A DNA stretch of 64,000 nucleotides from Aquila chrysaetos chrysaetos (GCF_900496995.4 NC_044012.1:4278001-4342000); one strand, 5' to 3'; numbered from the stretch's first letter, positions 38,573 through 52,724 are shown. Made by a program: numbers and translations. Notes: generated by a model from the letters alone, not told the origin.

Positions 38573-40984
38573 TATAGGCTGCATATCAACTATGGATAAA
38601 ACTATGTGGGTGTACATGTACAGCATTTTAGGGATATAATGGGGCTGGGAAGGTACTGCAAAATGGAACACAAGCCGTACAACAATCAGAAGGTATTTTA
38701 CTTACTGTAAATTTGGTGACTGGAAAATGAAATTAGTCAGAAACTTCGCAATGAGATTGTGTTGGCGACCAGATCTGAAGCAGCATCTCTAGCCCACTTT
38801 GTCCTACAAAAATAGATATAGAAGATTTCAAACTTTTTTCCAAGCAAAGCAGGAATCTGTAGCATCTCTGCATTCTTCTGCAAAAATCCTATTCTCTTTT
38901 ATTATCCCAGCACAAATCAGAAACCCACTCACTTCAATAAGGCAGAATCAGAATGGTGTGAGGAAGTAAATATTTTTGTTCCTGAGAGCTGGCACCATGA
39001 GCAAGGTGGGATGGATGGGTTCATTACTGATGTCATCCTCCTCCTCCCCTCAGCTCAGGTGACAGTTCGGAATTTTAAAGACCCATAACTCTAGGGATGG
39101 TGAGGTAGGGAATCCACAGATGAAAGCCACAGATCACACTGTTACTGTACTCTTGGATGAAAATAACAACCTTCTCTCTTCTTATATTCACTTGAATTTT
39201 AAACCCCATCTTGACAAACACAGGATAAGCACAATTTCTGATTACAGTGACAGTCAAATTTTTGTTGTACTTTTATAGCTGCGCTGTTCCACTCTTATAA
39301 GAGAATATGTGGTCGAGAGAGATGATGTTCCACCCATCATGCTACTTCCATCTCCCCAGGCAAAAAGAGGAAAGATTCAGTGTTCTTCTGCTGAGAAGTC
39401 ATCCCTGTCCCTCAGTGTTTTGGTGTTTCAGAACAAAAAAAAGCAAGCCTCCACCTTAGTTTTGAATAGTGATTTTTCAAAATGAACTCATTCTGCCATG
39501 ATTCTTCTCATGACACTTTCAATGTTTTTTCCACATCAGCAACTTTCTAATAGTAGCAGAGAAGCAAAGAAGAGCTCCATAAAATAGTATTAAACAAGGA
39601 GGCTCATTGGTAATTAAAGTGGGAATGGAGATAAAGGAACACTGGGTAAAGCCTGCTGGAATGCCTCTTTGGGATATTTCAAACAGTTTTTTGAAATAAC
39701 ATTTCTGTCTTTCTAGAGCTAATTATACATTTGCTGTACACTAAGCAGAAGGCTAAATTAATTGGAAGAACAAAGGTAATTTGTTGTGGGTTGGAACGAG
39801 GCCATGGATGCTTGTTTCCCTTGTGGGAGAAGAACTGGTGACCTATCCTAGGTTTGTCATCAACAAAAGATGGGATGCAGGACCAGAACGTGCATCCCAC
39901 CCAGCCCATCGTGTAGCAGTACTACCCTCCAGCCTCCTCTTCATCCCTAGCTGTGCCAGCCACTGTGATTACTGACTGGGTAGCAGCAGGTGGAAAGTCC
40001 CTCTGCCTCTCCTTCCAGCCTCCCTCCATTCTTTCACCATCTGGCAGTAGACTGCTTCAGTAAGAGCTGCCAAATTCAACGTGTCAATATTAATCACCAA
40101 AGTCACGATGGAGTATTTGTGAGGCCCATACTCACGTTCTGCCTGTCAAATAGATCATCTCCTTTGCGCTGGTTCTTCATAAACAGCTGGAGATTTTTAA
40201 ACACCTTATTAAAATAGAATAGATCATCAGCAGCTGGAGCATTTCGAAGATGAATAGGCTTTATGCCAGTAAATATGGTACTTGCCAAAAAACAGGTGGC
40301 AACTATAACTACAACGCTCTGCAAGACTGCTGCCCTTCCTGCTGTATATATTGATTTGGACAGGCTTTACCATGTGGGACAGGTATTGAATACCTACCTC
40401 CTTTTCCCAGGTTGTCAAAACTTGCAAATATAAAACATGTATTCTCAACCTTCCAGAACGTCTGCTTAAATATGAAGCAATTCAGTAGTTCCTTTTTCTG
40501 ATGAGAAAAAAAAAAGTATGATCAAAAAAAATTTGCTGAACATTTGCAGAAAATCAATTTCTCTAAGGTATGAGCGCGCCTATATTGCCAAACCTGGAAG
40601 CTGTTCAAAAATATACATTTCAGTTTGAGGTATTAGTGCTTTTTTGGCAAAACATACACATGCACTCGGTGTCTTTAAACTCAATTTTATTCCCCCATGA
40701 GAAGGATTTAATTGGCTTCAAATAAGAAATCACTGTTTTACATAGTACAATCTTTCACTTAATACCCAAGAATCCATGTCATGTATTTAAATTACAAGTA
40801 AAATACTTACTAATGAACTAATGTTTTGCAAACACCCACAGAAATATTTGAACTTAACCACTTTCCTTTTAAACAGGACATGGTGTAGAGAGGGAGGTAG
40901 CTTGCTTGGGTAACCACAGTGTTGGCGAGAGAACAGGGCTGTTAAACAGAATTGTGGCCCTTCCTTTTACTCCTAGCATTTCCC

Positions 40985-41155
40985 TCTAATTCACTGTTTA
41001 ACTTCGGGAAAGACACTTAACCTCTACACGCCTCAGTTCACCCGTCTGTAAAATAGCAGATAAGTCACCTAATTCACAGGGATGTTATGGAGATTAATTA
41101 ACTAACGTCTGGAAAATGTCTCAAGATCCTTCTGTGAAAGGCATTATAAGGGCAA
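40985..41155 (+). repeat. MIR-type amniote SINE remnant
   Basis: The order of blocks matches sense MIR sequence: GACACTTAACCTCTACACGC, CCTCAGTTCACCCGTCTGTA, AAATAGCAGATAA, CACAGGGATGTTATGGAGAT, TTAATTAACTAACGTCTGGA and AGATCCTTCTGTGAAAGGCA. The last part, with its AGATCC and GAAAGGC-TATA motifs, fits the amniote-wide (MIR1_Amn-like) 3' end as I remember it. It is clearly diverged, so old. Confidence 0.75.
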
Positions 41156-41420
41156 GGGATAGTAGTATAACCATATGCAAAAGGTTTTATCACTTGGCAC
41201 AAGACAGTTTGGTTTTATCTTCCTTCCCTCTGCAACATTGCTGAGTATTTTTACAGGGACCATTGACTAACAGCAGACTCATGCAGCTTTGCAGAGTACC
41301 ATTATCTTAAGTCAAAGGACATGTTGTTTCAACCTAAGTGAAATTGTATTTAGTCAGCTCCCGATACTGCTTCAAGATCCCCAGTGAGATCAGAGCCCTG
41401 GCAGGCTAGATGCTGTACAC

Positions 41421-41446
41421 ACAGTCCTTGAAAAACAGTCCTTGAA
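41421..41446 (+). repeat. 14-base tandem duplication
   Basis: ACAGTCCTTGAA recurs at 41421 and 41435 (period 14). It is a simple slippage or microduplication event with no apparent function. Confidence 0.7.
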
Positions 41447-43757
41447 CATGTAAGAAAGCTGCATCTATTTAACACAAGAGATCTTCTTAAGCTAATTTAA
41501 TTGAACTGACAAATGTGCTATGTGGGCTGTCTTTAACAGCGGTGTATTTTCACGGCCAGCTCCAGGTAGAGGCAGAGCAGGCGGGTGCCTTGAGCAGCAG
41601 ACTGCTGTGAGTAACAAAACGCCCATGGGCTTCTTGCCAACTTTGCCTGTGCAGGATCCAGGAAAAGCCTGACTCGTTATTGCCGCTTCCCGACAAAAGA
41701 AGAGTTGGGATGGGCTGTGGTGTTAGTTAGTGACCCCTCCTACCCCAAAAATCAGTGGTGGCAGGCTCCCACCAGTGCCCTTGCTTTTCATGTGCCATTC
41801 TGAATATGCTGTTTCACTCCAGCTGAAAGAACAAATTGCAGCTCTCTGACATGAGTTTGAGTCAATCAGTTGATGTGAAGTCAGACCTTACATTAATCCA
41901 ACTTTGCAGTACCCACAGTCACTGCTCTTTGGTACTTGCCATGTGAATAGGAAAATAAAAAGGCGGAGCAGAACAGGGGCAAAGTGGGGAAGTGATATGC
42001 CCTTCAATAGCATAGTCAGAAATAATTCCCAGAGTCCCCCGTGCCTAGTGTCCTAACTCCCAGATCTAGCTGGTTCCCAATACATATTAGTGATTTGTCT
42101 TGGTCTGCCTGCTTTTCCATCAACACTTTCTTGTATTATCTGATAGAGCTTTTACCCAGCGAACCTGAATTCCACCATGTCATCTTCTCCACTGAGCTCT
42201 GCATGCAGCTTGACATGCTCCACTCCCCTTCACTTGTTACCTGCTCTAAGAGCCAATTTTAAAATAGAAAAGTATCTATCACAAGCATGTTGCTTTCAAC
42301 TGTAGCACAGCACATTGCAGTACATTTTTATATTAGGAAGAGAAGTAGAAAACTTTGTTTTAAAGCAGCTGTTTATCTTCCTGAGCTGTTCTGATTCAGT
42401 TTCCTCTTCGAACAGCAGACCTGGAAGGGCAAGGGAGTGGGGAGAAAGAAAGGTTTGGCCACAATTTAAAGTCATTTGTTCCTGTCAGAATTTATATGAG
42501 CTAAATCTCAAGCCTGGACAAGCCTTAATAACTATCATATTTAAAGTTCAGCTTTACAGGGGAAGACTGTGTGGCCCAAGGGGATAAGTAATAGAATATA
42601 GAATCGTTCACCTTTCATATGCCCATTCATACCCAATCCAGCAAGGACAGGCTGGTGCTGGCCTTTCAGAGGCATACATGACATGAATTTAGCAGTCTCT
42701 AGCTAATCCCGTTGGACTAAACTACTGCTAATTGGTGTCCTTGCTGGATAAAGTCACTCAGTAGGTCACTGACAAAGTCAAAAGAGCTAGCTTTACTGCT
42801 AGTCCTGTGGTGGAGGGATGGGAAGCCTCTACTTTCTGATGATAAACTGACCCACCCAAACAATTTTTCATGTTCCTATACCTACTTTATCTTTACAGTC
42901 ACGCAAGGTTTGTTTCAAGAGAATGCACCCAATTAAGACAGTAGTCTAAAAATAAGAAAAAGCAATGTGTGGGCAGATGGGTTTTCTGTGGAGTGAGGTG
43001 CACTGTGGATAGTAAAGACAAGAAACAGAGCCAAAGATTCTTCTCCATTGAGGTGTCACAGGTCACAAGTGGAAACATCCTCACAGAAAACTTGGGAATG
43101 GCTTTAGCATATTTTTACCACTGCAGACTGCTAAGAAATGACTGATAGCAGAGCAAGGCAATAATCTGCCAATTACCTCCTCAGAAATTGGCCATTAACA
43201 AAGACGTGTCTCCTGTTATCAGCCTCTCCTAAGTTAAGAGCTTCTCTGCTCAAGATTACAATATTATATGTTCTTGTTCCAGAACAGAGGAGAGCTAACA
43301 CAAGCAGTAGGCCTTTACCAGAAATATTTCTATTTTAGTTGATAGAGGCCAGTGCTTTCTGCGTGGAAGGTCCCAGAGTTGGTCCCTGCTGACCTGTTAC
43401 TGTGAGGTTTATGATCAAGAGGCATGAACAATACTGCTAAGAAATCCCCCTTGCTGAAATCACTTCTGACCCTAAAGCAGAATTCAAAGCTGGCGTGTTC
43501 AGCAGTAACCTATTTCTTGTTAGTGGTTCAGTCACGCAAGATATCCACAGCAGCAGTCAGTGTTCCCCGTGGAACTTAATGGAAGAGGCAGTCAGCATAG
43601 ACAGGTGTCTTTTCAAGAAGGGAATGAGGTAGAGCAGAAGAGAGAACAAGAGGGGAAAAAAGGTAGTTAGGAATAAGTTCAGTTGGGCTAATTCACGCGT
43701 AATCTTGTGTGAAGCGGTTCAGCCCAATAACCTTTTGTGGTATCCCTCTGGAGCAAG

Positions 43758-43783
43758 AAATCTCATTAAAAAATCTCATTAAA
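43758..43783 (+). repeat. 13-base tandem duplication
   Basis: AAATCTCATTAAA is repeated exactly twice in tandem. The perfect copies indicate a recent duplication. Confidence 0.75.
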
Positions 43784-43868
43784 AACAAGATCTGAGAGAG
43801 AGACCGATCTGGTGAGAAAACAAGAGCAAGAGGATGCTCCCATAACAGCTGTAGCTAGAGAAGACATA

Positions 43869-43910
43869 TTTCTCCAGCACTAGAAGCTGACAGCTTTCTC
43901 CAGCACTAGA
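43869..43910 (+). repeat. 26-base-period tandem duplication
   Basis: TTTCTCCAGCACTAGA occurs at 43869-43884 and 43895-43910, separated by AGCTGACAGC. The copies are identical, so the event is recent. It lies 86 bases after another microduplication (43758-43783). Confidence 0.75.
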
Positions 43911-46900
43911 TTTGTTTTGGCAAAAGGACAAACACAAGGAAAAGGTCTCACATTCTGCATCTAGTCTTTAACCCCTCTCCCCATGTCCCTAGCTTCTGCA
44001 GGTCAGGCAGTACCGAAATAGATCAGGTGAATCCTGACAGCAGCTTCCACACGCAAGTTGACCTCACTGCACCACACTCGGGACACAGCCCCAGCCCAGA
44101 AATGCATAGGCTTGTTATTTCTTATTGATGACCAGAGAGGTCCCTGTTCTTCAGTGCTGCCAACCATTCCGGTTGAGGGGCAGCAGCAAAGTCTGAGGTC
44201 TGCAGACCGCTGAACCTTGTTATTCATTACAGCCGTGAGACTGTCCGAGGGTATCAGTCACACAAAAACTTGCCCATTTTATTACTCTGCTGATTGGAAC
44301 CCTTACTTGAGGGGACCCCCTTTGTATCTCCCCATATAATATGCTTCAGGCAGAAGCTGGGACCTTGTGAGGAGCTTTAATCTATAATGTACTTACTATT
44401 AGTGGGAGTCCACAGTGAAGAATATGTGTGCATGAAAGATAATGTAGGGGAAAAGAATTTTTCCTTATTTTTTAAAATCAATCTCATCAGTTGTTTTAAA
44501 TTCTGTAACGTGAAGCTGAGGCCAACTTACAATTGGTAACACCAGGTTTGCATAGAAGAGAGAAAGAAACAGCTCTAAAATTAGAAGACTAAATAATCTT
44601 GGATTTAAAAGCATCACAAATGCTGGTCTTGTAAACACCCTCATCAAGAGAAATACAAGTGTGCTTGCCATGTAATTGCATATTCAAAAATAATATGGAG
44701 AGAACATTTTGTAAAGAAAAGCAAATTTAGCACTCATGAAGGGTCCTGTCTGGACGGCCTACAGAATGAAGCTGCTCTGCTGACTCACTAAGGAGATAGG
44801 GCAGTAAGGCAGGTCAGTCCCCCTTCAGTTCTGCTCACAATGGAACAAAATCAGTGCAAATAGCCCCTCATTTACACTCGGTGTTCCTGTAGTTCATTCC
44901 TCTTGCCCCAGAGGTTTCCAGCCTTTCCTTACACCATAAAAGACAACAGATCTGTACGGATACAAGTTCACTTATGGTTCTTAGCCATATCGCCTCAAGA
45001 GATAGCTTGTCAATGAAAGACAGAAAACTACTTGCTGTCATACCTTCATTTCCTTAGACCTCCAGGCTACATGACATGCAGACAAAATCCTTGCTATGCC
45101 TCTCTTTTACTAGTAACTCCGTATTTTTCCAAATCCTTTTCACCCTGAAGAAAAATGAATACAGATAGGGAAAGATATTTCAAGATGAGGGAAAAAAAGG
45201 GGCTAAAATAACCTCAATTTTCAAACACTTCATGGGTCTGGTGTAGGCTAAATCTACCTCCAAATAGCTCTAGGGTTTCTGGGACATTCAAGATCCAAAT
45301 ATGAACTTAAGTAACAGTCACTCCTGTCTCTTCAAACTGGAATACATTTCAACTATTATGAAACCAAGATGCCACTATTCCAATGATCTAAGCCCAGACA
45401 CTCCTACGGTGGGTGCTTGACCTTCAGACCCAAATGTTGCAAATTTGAATTATCTTCAGTTTTCTCACACTTACATATAACGGTGAGTAGGGGATGGATC
45501 TACAGAGCTGCTGCTAAGCACTGAACAGAGGCATACTAAGAGGTTTCCCAGACAACTTTACTCTGCAGCTTCAGTGTCTCAAAAGGGCATTTGCTAAAAT
45601 AAACCAAAACACCACAATTTTAAACCTCTGCTCATAGCTTCCACACAGGTCTAGGATCTGCACAGAGCTACCAGATGGTGTCAAGTGCACTTACTGAGCT
45701 GCAACTCAGGGACCAGACCAAATTGGCGTAAAAAGCAATGGAAGAAAAACCCTGCATCTGGTGTAAATAATAGATTTGCAACTCTTGCAGCACATTCACA
45801 TGCAGACATGTTCTTCAAATAAAATCTGAATCTCTGCTATTATCAAAGGATATTAAGCAGTACATTATGGAGCTTAAAAATAGACCCAGAGAGTGGTTGT
45901 ACCAGTTACTGTAACTTTAATCTGCAAGAAACTTTTTTACTGAGGCATAAATAGTGCCTGTCAAGAGCATAATACAAATCCCATCTGGTAAACCTTAGCT
46001 TTTAGATCCCTTTTGAATATATGACCTCATTTACAGTGTGTAAGACCCAAAGCGAGTCCTGCTGAACAATGTTTTCCATGTTAAACTTGAGCACTATTCT
46101 TCCAGACTCATTCTAGTGAAATATTGGTTTATCAAGGGAAACTACAAAAAAGGGATGGATGCATTACATGCTCATTGACTTTATTCAGATACTTTGCTGG
46201 ATACATTTTCAGTACGAGCGAGATGGAAGCGGGGTGGAAAGCAGTATGCTTTGAAAAGGCACTTTGAAAATACTTCAGTGGGCACTTTCTAATGAGATTC
46301 ATGTGATAAGATCACTTGTAACTCTGTCTCTGCAGCTGTGTCAGTCAGAAGCGATAGGGAGTGATAACTGCAGCAATGGAGGTCTCCAAGTGTTTCCAGA
46401 AGGAATTCTCCATTTTATCGCTTCCCGTGTGATATTATGTGCTTGTAATAGTGCCCAAAGACTTCAAAAAAAGCTGCCCCAAGGGCCTGCCGTGCTAAAT
46501 TCTCTAGATTTACCTAGGAAGAGACACGCCCTGAAAAGCTCAAGTCTTATTTTGCCTTGCTAGTACAACACGCAGTATCTGCCTTGGGAATGGTAACACA
46601 GGGTGAATAAAGATTTTACTGGCGTGAATAAAAGTTGACCATCTTTTTAAACAAACCAGCAAGGTTATATGTAGCTGAGAGAGTTTAGCAGAAACTACCA
46701 CGATTAATCAGGGTACAAAGAAGGGGCATTCTCCTGCCTCCGGTAGAGGTTAACACCATCCAATTATGACAGAGAGCATCCTGGGGAGTTCAGCCACCTC
46801 ACCCTTAAGGCTCTTCCATTCAGACAAATAAAACCAGCTTCCCATTCTGCAATACAGACACTTGAAGCAAAATTTATGAGTGATGTTCAGCCAGGGTGTT

Positions 46901-46987
46901 TGCTTTGCACTAACAACCAACGTGCTTACATCCTAGCTCAGATCAAATGTAGTACAGAGTATATGCACTCCCTCAGAGGATTAATCA

Positions 46988-47215
46988 TCAGAACAGGGCT
47001 GGATGAGAACCTCAAAGGTCATACAGTCTATCTTCCTGCCTAAGGCAGGCTCAGCTACACAAACTATTCTTGACAGACGTTTCTCTAATCTGTTCCTGAA
47101 AGCCTCTAAGGATAAGGACTTCACCACCCCCAAGGAAATCTCTTCCATGCTTAACCACCCTTGCAATTCCAAAGTTTCTCCTAGTAAGTAAAATCTCCTC
47201 TGGTTTAAGTGACAA
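46988..47215 (-). repeat. Decayed CR1-type LINE 3' end
   Basis: On the + strand it reads ACCTCAAAGGTCATACAGTC, then AAGGCAGGCTCAGCT, AATCTGTTCCTGAAAGCCTC, TAAGGATAAGGACTTCACCA and AACCACCCTTGCAATTCC, then AAGTTTCTCCTAGTAA. This is the familiar reverse complement of the 3' part of sauropsid CR1 elements, as I remember them. Only about 230 bases remain, with many substitutions and no coding frame. It supports a sauropsid host and is not active. Confidence 0.75.
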
Positions 47216-48814
47216 AACAGAGCAAAATGAGGTCAGAGAGACCTTCTTGTCTCCGTCTTGCACATTTCATTGCGATGATATTTTTAATTTTTTTTTTACC
47301 TAGAGCACATGGCCACGACGTATTTGATAGATCCCTGTATCTTGTCTGTCCAAGACATCAGCCAAGTGATAGGACTGCCGTGACGAACTTCTTTCCAGTT
47401 GTGACTTTATCTTTCAGATTGTAATGGAACAATAGAAAAAAGTATGAAGTAGTGCCTGTAAATAGAGTGCATCTATGAACTGAAATGAATTTGAATTTTC
47501 TCTTAATCCGATTGTTAATTGGGTCCTTTTCCACACTTAAAGAGTTCATTATGTTTCTGCCTGATTTTGCTGTGACACAGGCAGAAGAGAGCATTGATTC
47601 AAAAGAGATTCTTTTGGCAATCATGGTTATATGCACTCAGTTTTTAAAGACAGTTTTTTTGTAAGGTTTCCCTTGACTTGAACCAGCATCAATTCCATCC
47701 ACAAATCTCTCTCAAATCTCAAGTCAATGATATAATCTTATATTGGGCCAAAATGAGGTCCTTAATACAATTTCTTCTTTGGATGTTCAGAGTATTTCAG
47801 AGGGACTTGCCACTTGGCTAAGATGTACAGATTTTAATGGTCAGAAAGCAGCCCAGAAGAATTAAATTAAGGCCAGAGCAACTAAATAAGAGCCCAGAAA
47901 AGGGAACTCACTGCAAGAATACACTGAGTAGCAGGACCATGCAGAGAAGTACCCAAAGCCAGCCAAGAAATGCAAGGAATTCTGAAGACCCTCCCCAGCT
48001 CTGCCACTAAGGAACAGGTCAGAAGGCCACGCCTGCAAAAGCAAGTGAAAACAGTCCAGAGGGAGCTTTTGCATTTGCTAAATAGAAAATGACAGCGAGT
48101 CCCCCACCAGGCACAGGTTTACAAGCTTTCGCTTCTCCTTAGCGATCTTCCCTTTCAAGCAGAATTCAACTCAACAGCAGGACTCCCAGAACTGGAGCAG
48201 CAGGACATCCAGAAGATGGTGCTCTTGGGTAAAGCACAACTTCTGGACAACAGAAGTTTAAGAGCCCCTTGGCTTTCATGGTGTAGCAAGGATTCCTGCA
48301 CATTTTGTTCTTAATTCACAGAGGAAGCCCGTGTAATAATTACTAAGCAGCAGAAAGGAAGGCATAAGGAGGCAGACAGATTAATGGAAATAGCACCGTG
48401 CCATTGAGAAATGCCCCTCACCCCTTGCGAGTATATACACACAAACTATAAAATAGCAAAAATAAACAATTTTGTCCGCAGTTTGATCAAGATCTATTCA
48501 GGATCAAGAGACTACTCAGAGTCCTCCTCTAAAACCCAGAGCAGAAAATATGGCAGAAATTGTGTGGGGAAGGGAAACAAATAAAACATGGAGACCATGT
48601 CTAGCAATTCCCTCAGTCATCACATAATCTTTCCTGGGATACTCATCAGGGACTTGGGTGTGCAGAAAGCACCACCTCTGACTATTCCCCACAAAGGAGG
48701 ACGGGTTACTCCCAAAGAACCAGGCAAGGAAGCAGCTGCATTATGAAGCCTCATGAATCAGTATTATTTAGCCAGCGTTTCATTTTTAAATGCATCTATC
48801 AAATAAACAACATT

Positions 48815-48910
48815 TTCTCTCAAGGATCTCTAAGTATTTTACATAAGAAAATAAATATAATTATCTACATAACAGAGATTGAAATAGAATTATTTTCACT
48901 GCCAAGGAAA
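48815..48910 (-). repeat. Possible MIR-like SINE fragment
   Basis: CTCAAGGATCTCTAAGTATT, TTACATAAGAAAATAAATAT and AATTATCTACATAACAGAGA resemble the reverse strand of an amniote MIR 3' half (AGGATCTCAAAGCGCTTTAC, then ATTAAT-rich sequence and a TTATCCCCATTTTACAGA-like block). Diverged; moderate support. Confidence 0.45.
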
Positions 48911-49414
48911 TCTGTTTTCCTTCCCTTAGCAAAACAACTATTGTACTGTGGAGATGATGCATTAGAGTAAGCTATTGTGCCTTGTTCCTAGATTTCAACA
49001 CAATATATGCACACTCCAGAAAGAAAAGAAAGTATATGTTTATGTATATAGATATCTGAAAGCTTGATTTGCAGGAGATCTAGCTGTGCTTGTATCTGAG
49101 GCATAGTGAAATCCAAAGCAGACAGAAGACTTAACGGATATTAAGGTAAGCGCCAAGTGACTGATTTCCAAGGCCAGAGACTGAATCTGTGGCAGCGCCA
49201 AGGGTAGAGCACCTCTCGCATTCAGCTGAACCCTCACTGCCACCTTCTTTAAGCCCTGTGTTTCCAAACAGGCAACTACTTCAGCCAGCCTTATCGTTGG
49301 CATGCAATGAAGATCAGGCTGCCTTTTTGCTAGAATTGGGCCACCCAGTGAGATGCTGAAAGCAGAATTGCTCTTTCTATTGATCTAAAACGAAGTGAAT
49401 AACTCTATTTCTTT

Positions 49415-49473
49415 GGGTTTTGGGTTGGGTTTTGGGGGTTTTTCCATGTTGTTGGGGTTTGGGTTTTGGGGGG
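49415..49473 (+). repeat. G/T-rich tract with G-quadruplex potential
   Basis: Seven G-tracts of three to six G are separated mostly by two to four T. The first four (GGG, GGG, GGG, GGGGG, with loops of 4, 2 and 4) already satisfy the standard quadruplex rule, and the last three come after a CATG-containing spacer. A T-run follows (to 49494). It looks like low-complexity DNA and not a telomere repeat (no TTAGGG). Confidence 0.75.
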
Positions 49474-51399
49474 TTTGCTTTTTGTTTTTTTTTTAAAAGA
49501 ATAACCTTGTACCTCAGTCCTGGGCTGGAAGAAAAAGACTTCACCAAAAATAAATTAAGACCAGACCAGCAGGCTCAGAAACCTCTATTCCCTAAACTGA
49601 GAGTCAATTAGTTATAATCAATTAAATAAAATTAAGGAAAACAAAGTCACATGGGCCTGGGAAAGGAAAAATGATAAATGAACTACCATTGTAGTCACTT
49701 GGGGGAAAAAAATGTCACCATCAAGGAGAAAAAAAATGGAAGCAATTAAAAAAGTTAAAGACTTTCCTTATTGCAGGGAGACAAGGGAATGTGCCAACCC
49801 CCAAAGGTTTTCATCAAGACTTTTCAATTCATTTCATTTTTGTCTCTTTGCTGGCAGTTTCTGGTGGGCTGTGGGAAGTACTTAAGCCATGGGGCCCAGA
49901 GCCTTGCAGAGTGGCCTACTTTGCAAACCCAAGCGTAGCTGCCATCACTTGTGCTAACACAGGCCAGATGCTTACAGCTGACTTCAGCCCAAATGTTTTG
50001 TCCCCATTACATTTTAAGAACCCCCTCCATGGGCAAAGAACAATCCTAGAGTCTACGCAACTGTCAACTTGAGAATATGGATATTAACTGCCGAGGAAAT
50101 GACTAATTAGACTCTATGACTGCTCTACTAGCTGCATTTAGCAGACTCCAGATATGACCCAGAGAGAAAATCTTTTAGATTAATCATGCAGATTACAGTA
50201 AAAACAAACTCAGAAAAGTCCAAACTGCCCAGGACATAGAGCATCTTCTTGATGATACCTTTGAAGCCTGCACTGTCTGGATTTGAGTCCAGACAAATCT
50301 GACAAGTCTAGTATTAATACATCTCACTTTTAACGTAGATGGAGCTTCCATGACACACTGCCAACAAGAATGTCAATGAATAGCAGCCTTGGTGGTAGGT
50401 TTCAAAATCAATATAATCAGCACAGTGTTCTATTCACAGCTTATAAATTGCTGTCACAGTGGCTAACTTCACAGTCTGATCAGTTTCAGAAGCCTTGTTA
50501 AAACTGTCTATGAAGTTTGCTGGACACAGTTTTGTCAAAAGGTATTCTGCCTGCAGCTTAACACAGGCACACTATTCAGTCTCTGCCCAGAAAGTCCCCA
50601 CATGGCAATAGCAGAGAGGCCACAGAAAAGAAAGAAAACATGCTGACAAAATTTCAAGAGATAAGGTAGAAACTGAAGTGGTGTATTTGGAAACATAAGT
50701 TGTTTCCCCTACCCCCCAGAGAGGCATTCTTAAAGGCCGTGAATTTGGGAATCTTCAAACCGAAGCAAAAGGTAGAAAAATAAAGCAAATATTATGTAGT
50801 GTTTTCTACTTCACCAGTTCACATTAACACCACAGACTTCCAGACACCTAAAGGCACATGAAGGCTGAAACAGGCTATTTTTTCCACCACAGGACAATCC
50901 TACACTGCCCACAAGGCATATATCCTTTCAACGCAAATTCACATCATTATCAACCAACTAATTTAGTCTTTCACCTGTCAGGTAATTAGGTGAAGATCTC
51001 ACCACCCACTTTCAGTAAGCTCAAATATTACTTCAGGATTCCTGTGCTATGCATCTTGGATCTGAATTTCACAGTATTTCCTAATCTTTCAGTCACTACT
51101 CCAGAAGTATCTCATTTTTCAAACAATTTGAATAAATCAATTCTTGGCATAGCTCACTTGATTTCAGTTGAGTTATACCTTTCAGTTTCAAACTTGTCAA
51201 CATATTCTTAAAGTTTTGAAGAATAAAGTGCAGTTCTTTCCACAGACAATCCCTTAAGGCCATTATGTTTCATCATGACCCTTAGTGGTGAAATGTCATT
51301 TATTAAAATATTTTTCCTCTATTGTATGCTTTATCCTGCTGCTGTTAAGATCTTCAGAAATCAAACCACCACCAAAATAAGGTGGAAAAGTACTATTGC

Positions 51400-51530
51400 A
51401 AATCTACAGAGAGGGAAATAGACACAGACATTAAGTGATTTGCCTGAGACAGTTGAAGAAAACTGTATCAGGGCTGGGAAATGAAGTGATGCCCCTTGGC
51501 TCTTCTTTCAGTACTTTATTCTTGGGATCG
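51400..51530 (-). repeat. MIR-like SINE remnant
   Basis: AGAGGGAAATAGACACAGAC, ATTAAGTGATTTGCCTGAGA and CAGGGCTGGGAAATGAAGTG follow the reverse-strand MIR order (GAAACTGAGGCACAGAGA, AAGTGACTTGCCCAAGGTCA, GCAGAGCTGGGAATTGAA). The match extends about 90 bases with good spacing. Confidence 0.65.
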
Positions 51531-51939
51531 CTCTTATCTTTCTCAGCTTCAATAGCCTGGAAAGACAACATTTAAGTGCCTTGGGTGGTGTCATCTTCTT
51601 TCATTCAGCCCTGCAGCTCCTACAGCAATGACAAGCTCAGAAAGCATGAGTCACTTTCATGGACAAAGCAAGTTTTGCTTTTTAACAAGAACACTTGCCT
51701 TAATAATAAGTTTTAGTTTCTTTCTTCCCAAATTATTTCAGGAATTTTAAACCACAGAGATTAACCCATTATTCTTTGGATTTTCTCTTTTCTTTACAGT
51801 GGTGTTGTGAAACAGATTAAATCTGTTGTTGTCAAACTCATGGTGCCAAAACACCAAATTGCTACAGCTATGAACTTTATTAGGTAACTTGGTATTTCTG
51901 CTGAAAGAGATAGACCATATAGGAAATATCTAGTATTAA

Positions 51940-51968
51940 ATATATATATATAAAATATATATATATTT
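51940..51968. repeat. AT-only TA-rich tract
   Basis: TA-repeat arms flank a short AAAA centre, giving a self-complementary AT palindrome-like tract of about 29 bases. It is a probable unstable microsatellite. Confidence 0.8.
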
Positions 51969-52724
51969 TAGATTCTTAGTATATTAATTTGGAACTGAAC
52001 TGGTCTTTTCTCCATTTCTGTAGATAGAAATCCTTGGAGAAGTTCTACAGAAGTACAAAAGCAGCTTGCTGGAAAAAGGAATCACAGATCACTATCACCT
52101 GTTTGTCATCTTTCCTTCCCTAAAGGACTGTAAACATACAGAGTCCTTATTGGTGACATTCTACTCTAAATGCAGAAACATGTCCTCACTTTCTTTCCCC
52201 CTGCTGATTTGTTTACAGGCATCTCTCACCTGCAAGAGATGGACAAATACTACCCCTTTTGTACTTAACTAAGTGGAAAGATAGAAAATGTCTGCCATAC
52301 AACCTGACTAGAAAGCCGAAAATCATACTTCCCATTTTTACCTCTTTCATCTCACTTCTGCGCTATCTCCTATGGGCCATCACATATCTACTGTGAATTT
52401 TCTTGTATACATCTGCCTGAACTTTCTCAATTTTTTTCTGGAATATTTTGCTGCATTCGGAATGGGAGTCACATGGGTGAACTTTGCTCAGATCCTTCTG
52501 CATCTATTATCTCATGTAATGTAACATCACGAACATTAGTGATAGACTCAATACAAATGCTTTAAACATCAGCTGTCACTGTTAAGAATACTAAATCAGA
52601 TGAAAAACCAGTTCTTGCTAGATTTTTACCACCTCTTTTCAATACTATCCCCCCACTTGCTCGTAGATCTGTAGCAAGATAGTTATATTTAAAGATAAAC
52701 CTCTACAATTTCTGCTATAATGAT

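Larger units (their letters stand above)
38573..46987. other. Intergenic DNA, no supported gene
   Basis: AT-rich and non-coding, with no open frame above 100 codons. It contains one good MIR-like SINE (40985-41155) and three short slippage-type duplications (41421-41446, 43758-43783, 43869-43910). Nothing else was recognised. Confidence 0.5.

Noticed and set aside
49415-49473. Interstitial telomere repeat
   Set aside because: The units are GGGTTTT-like and irregular, with no TTAGGG array.
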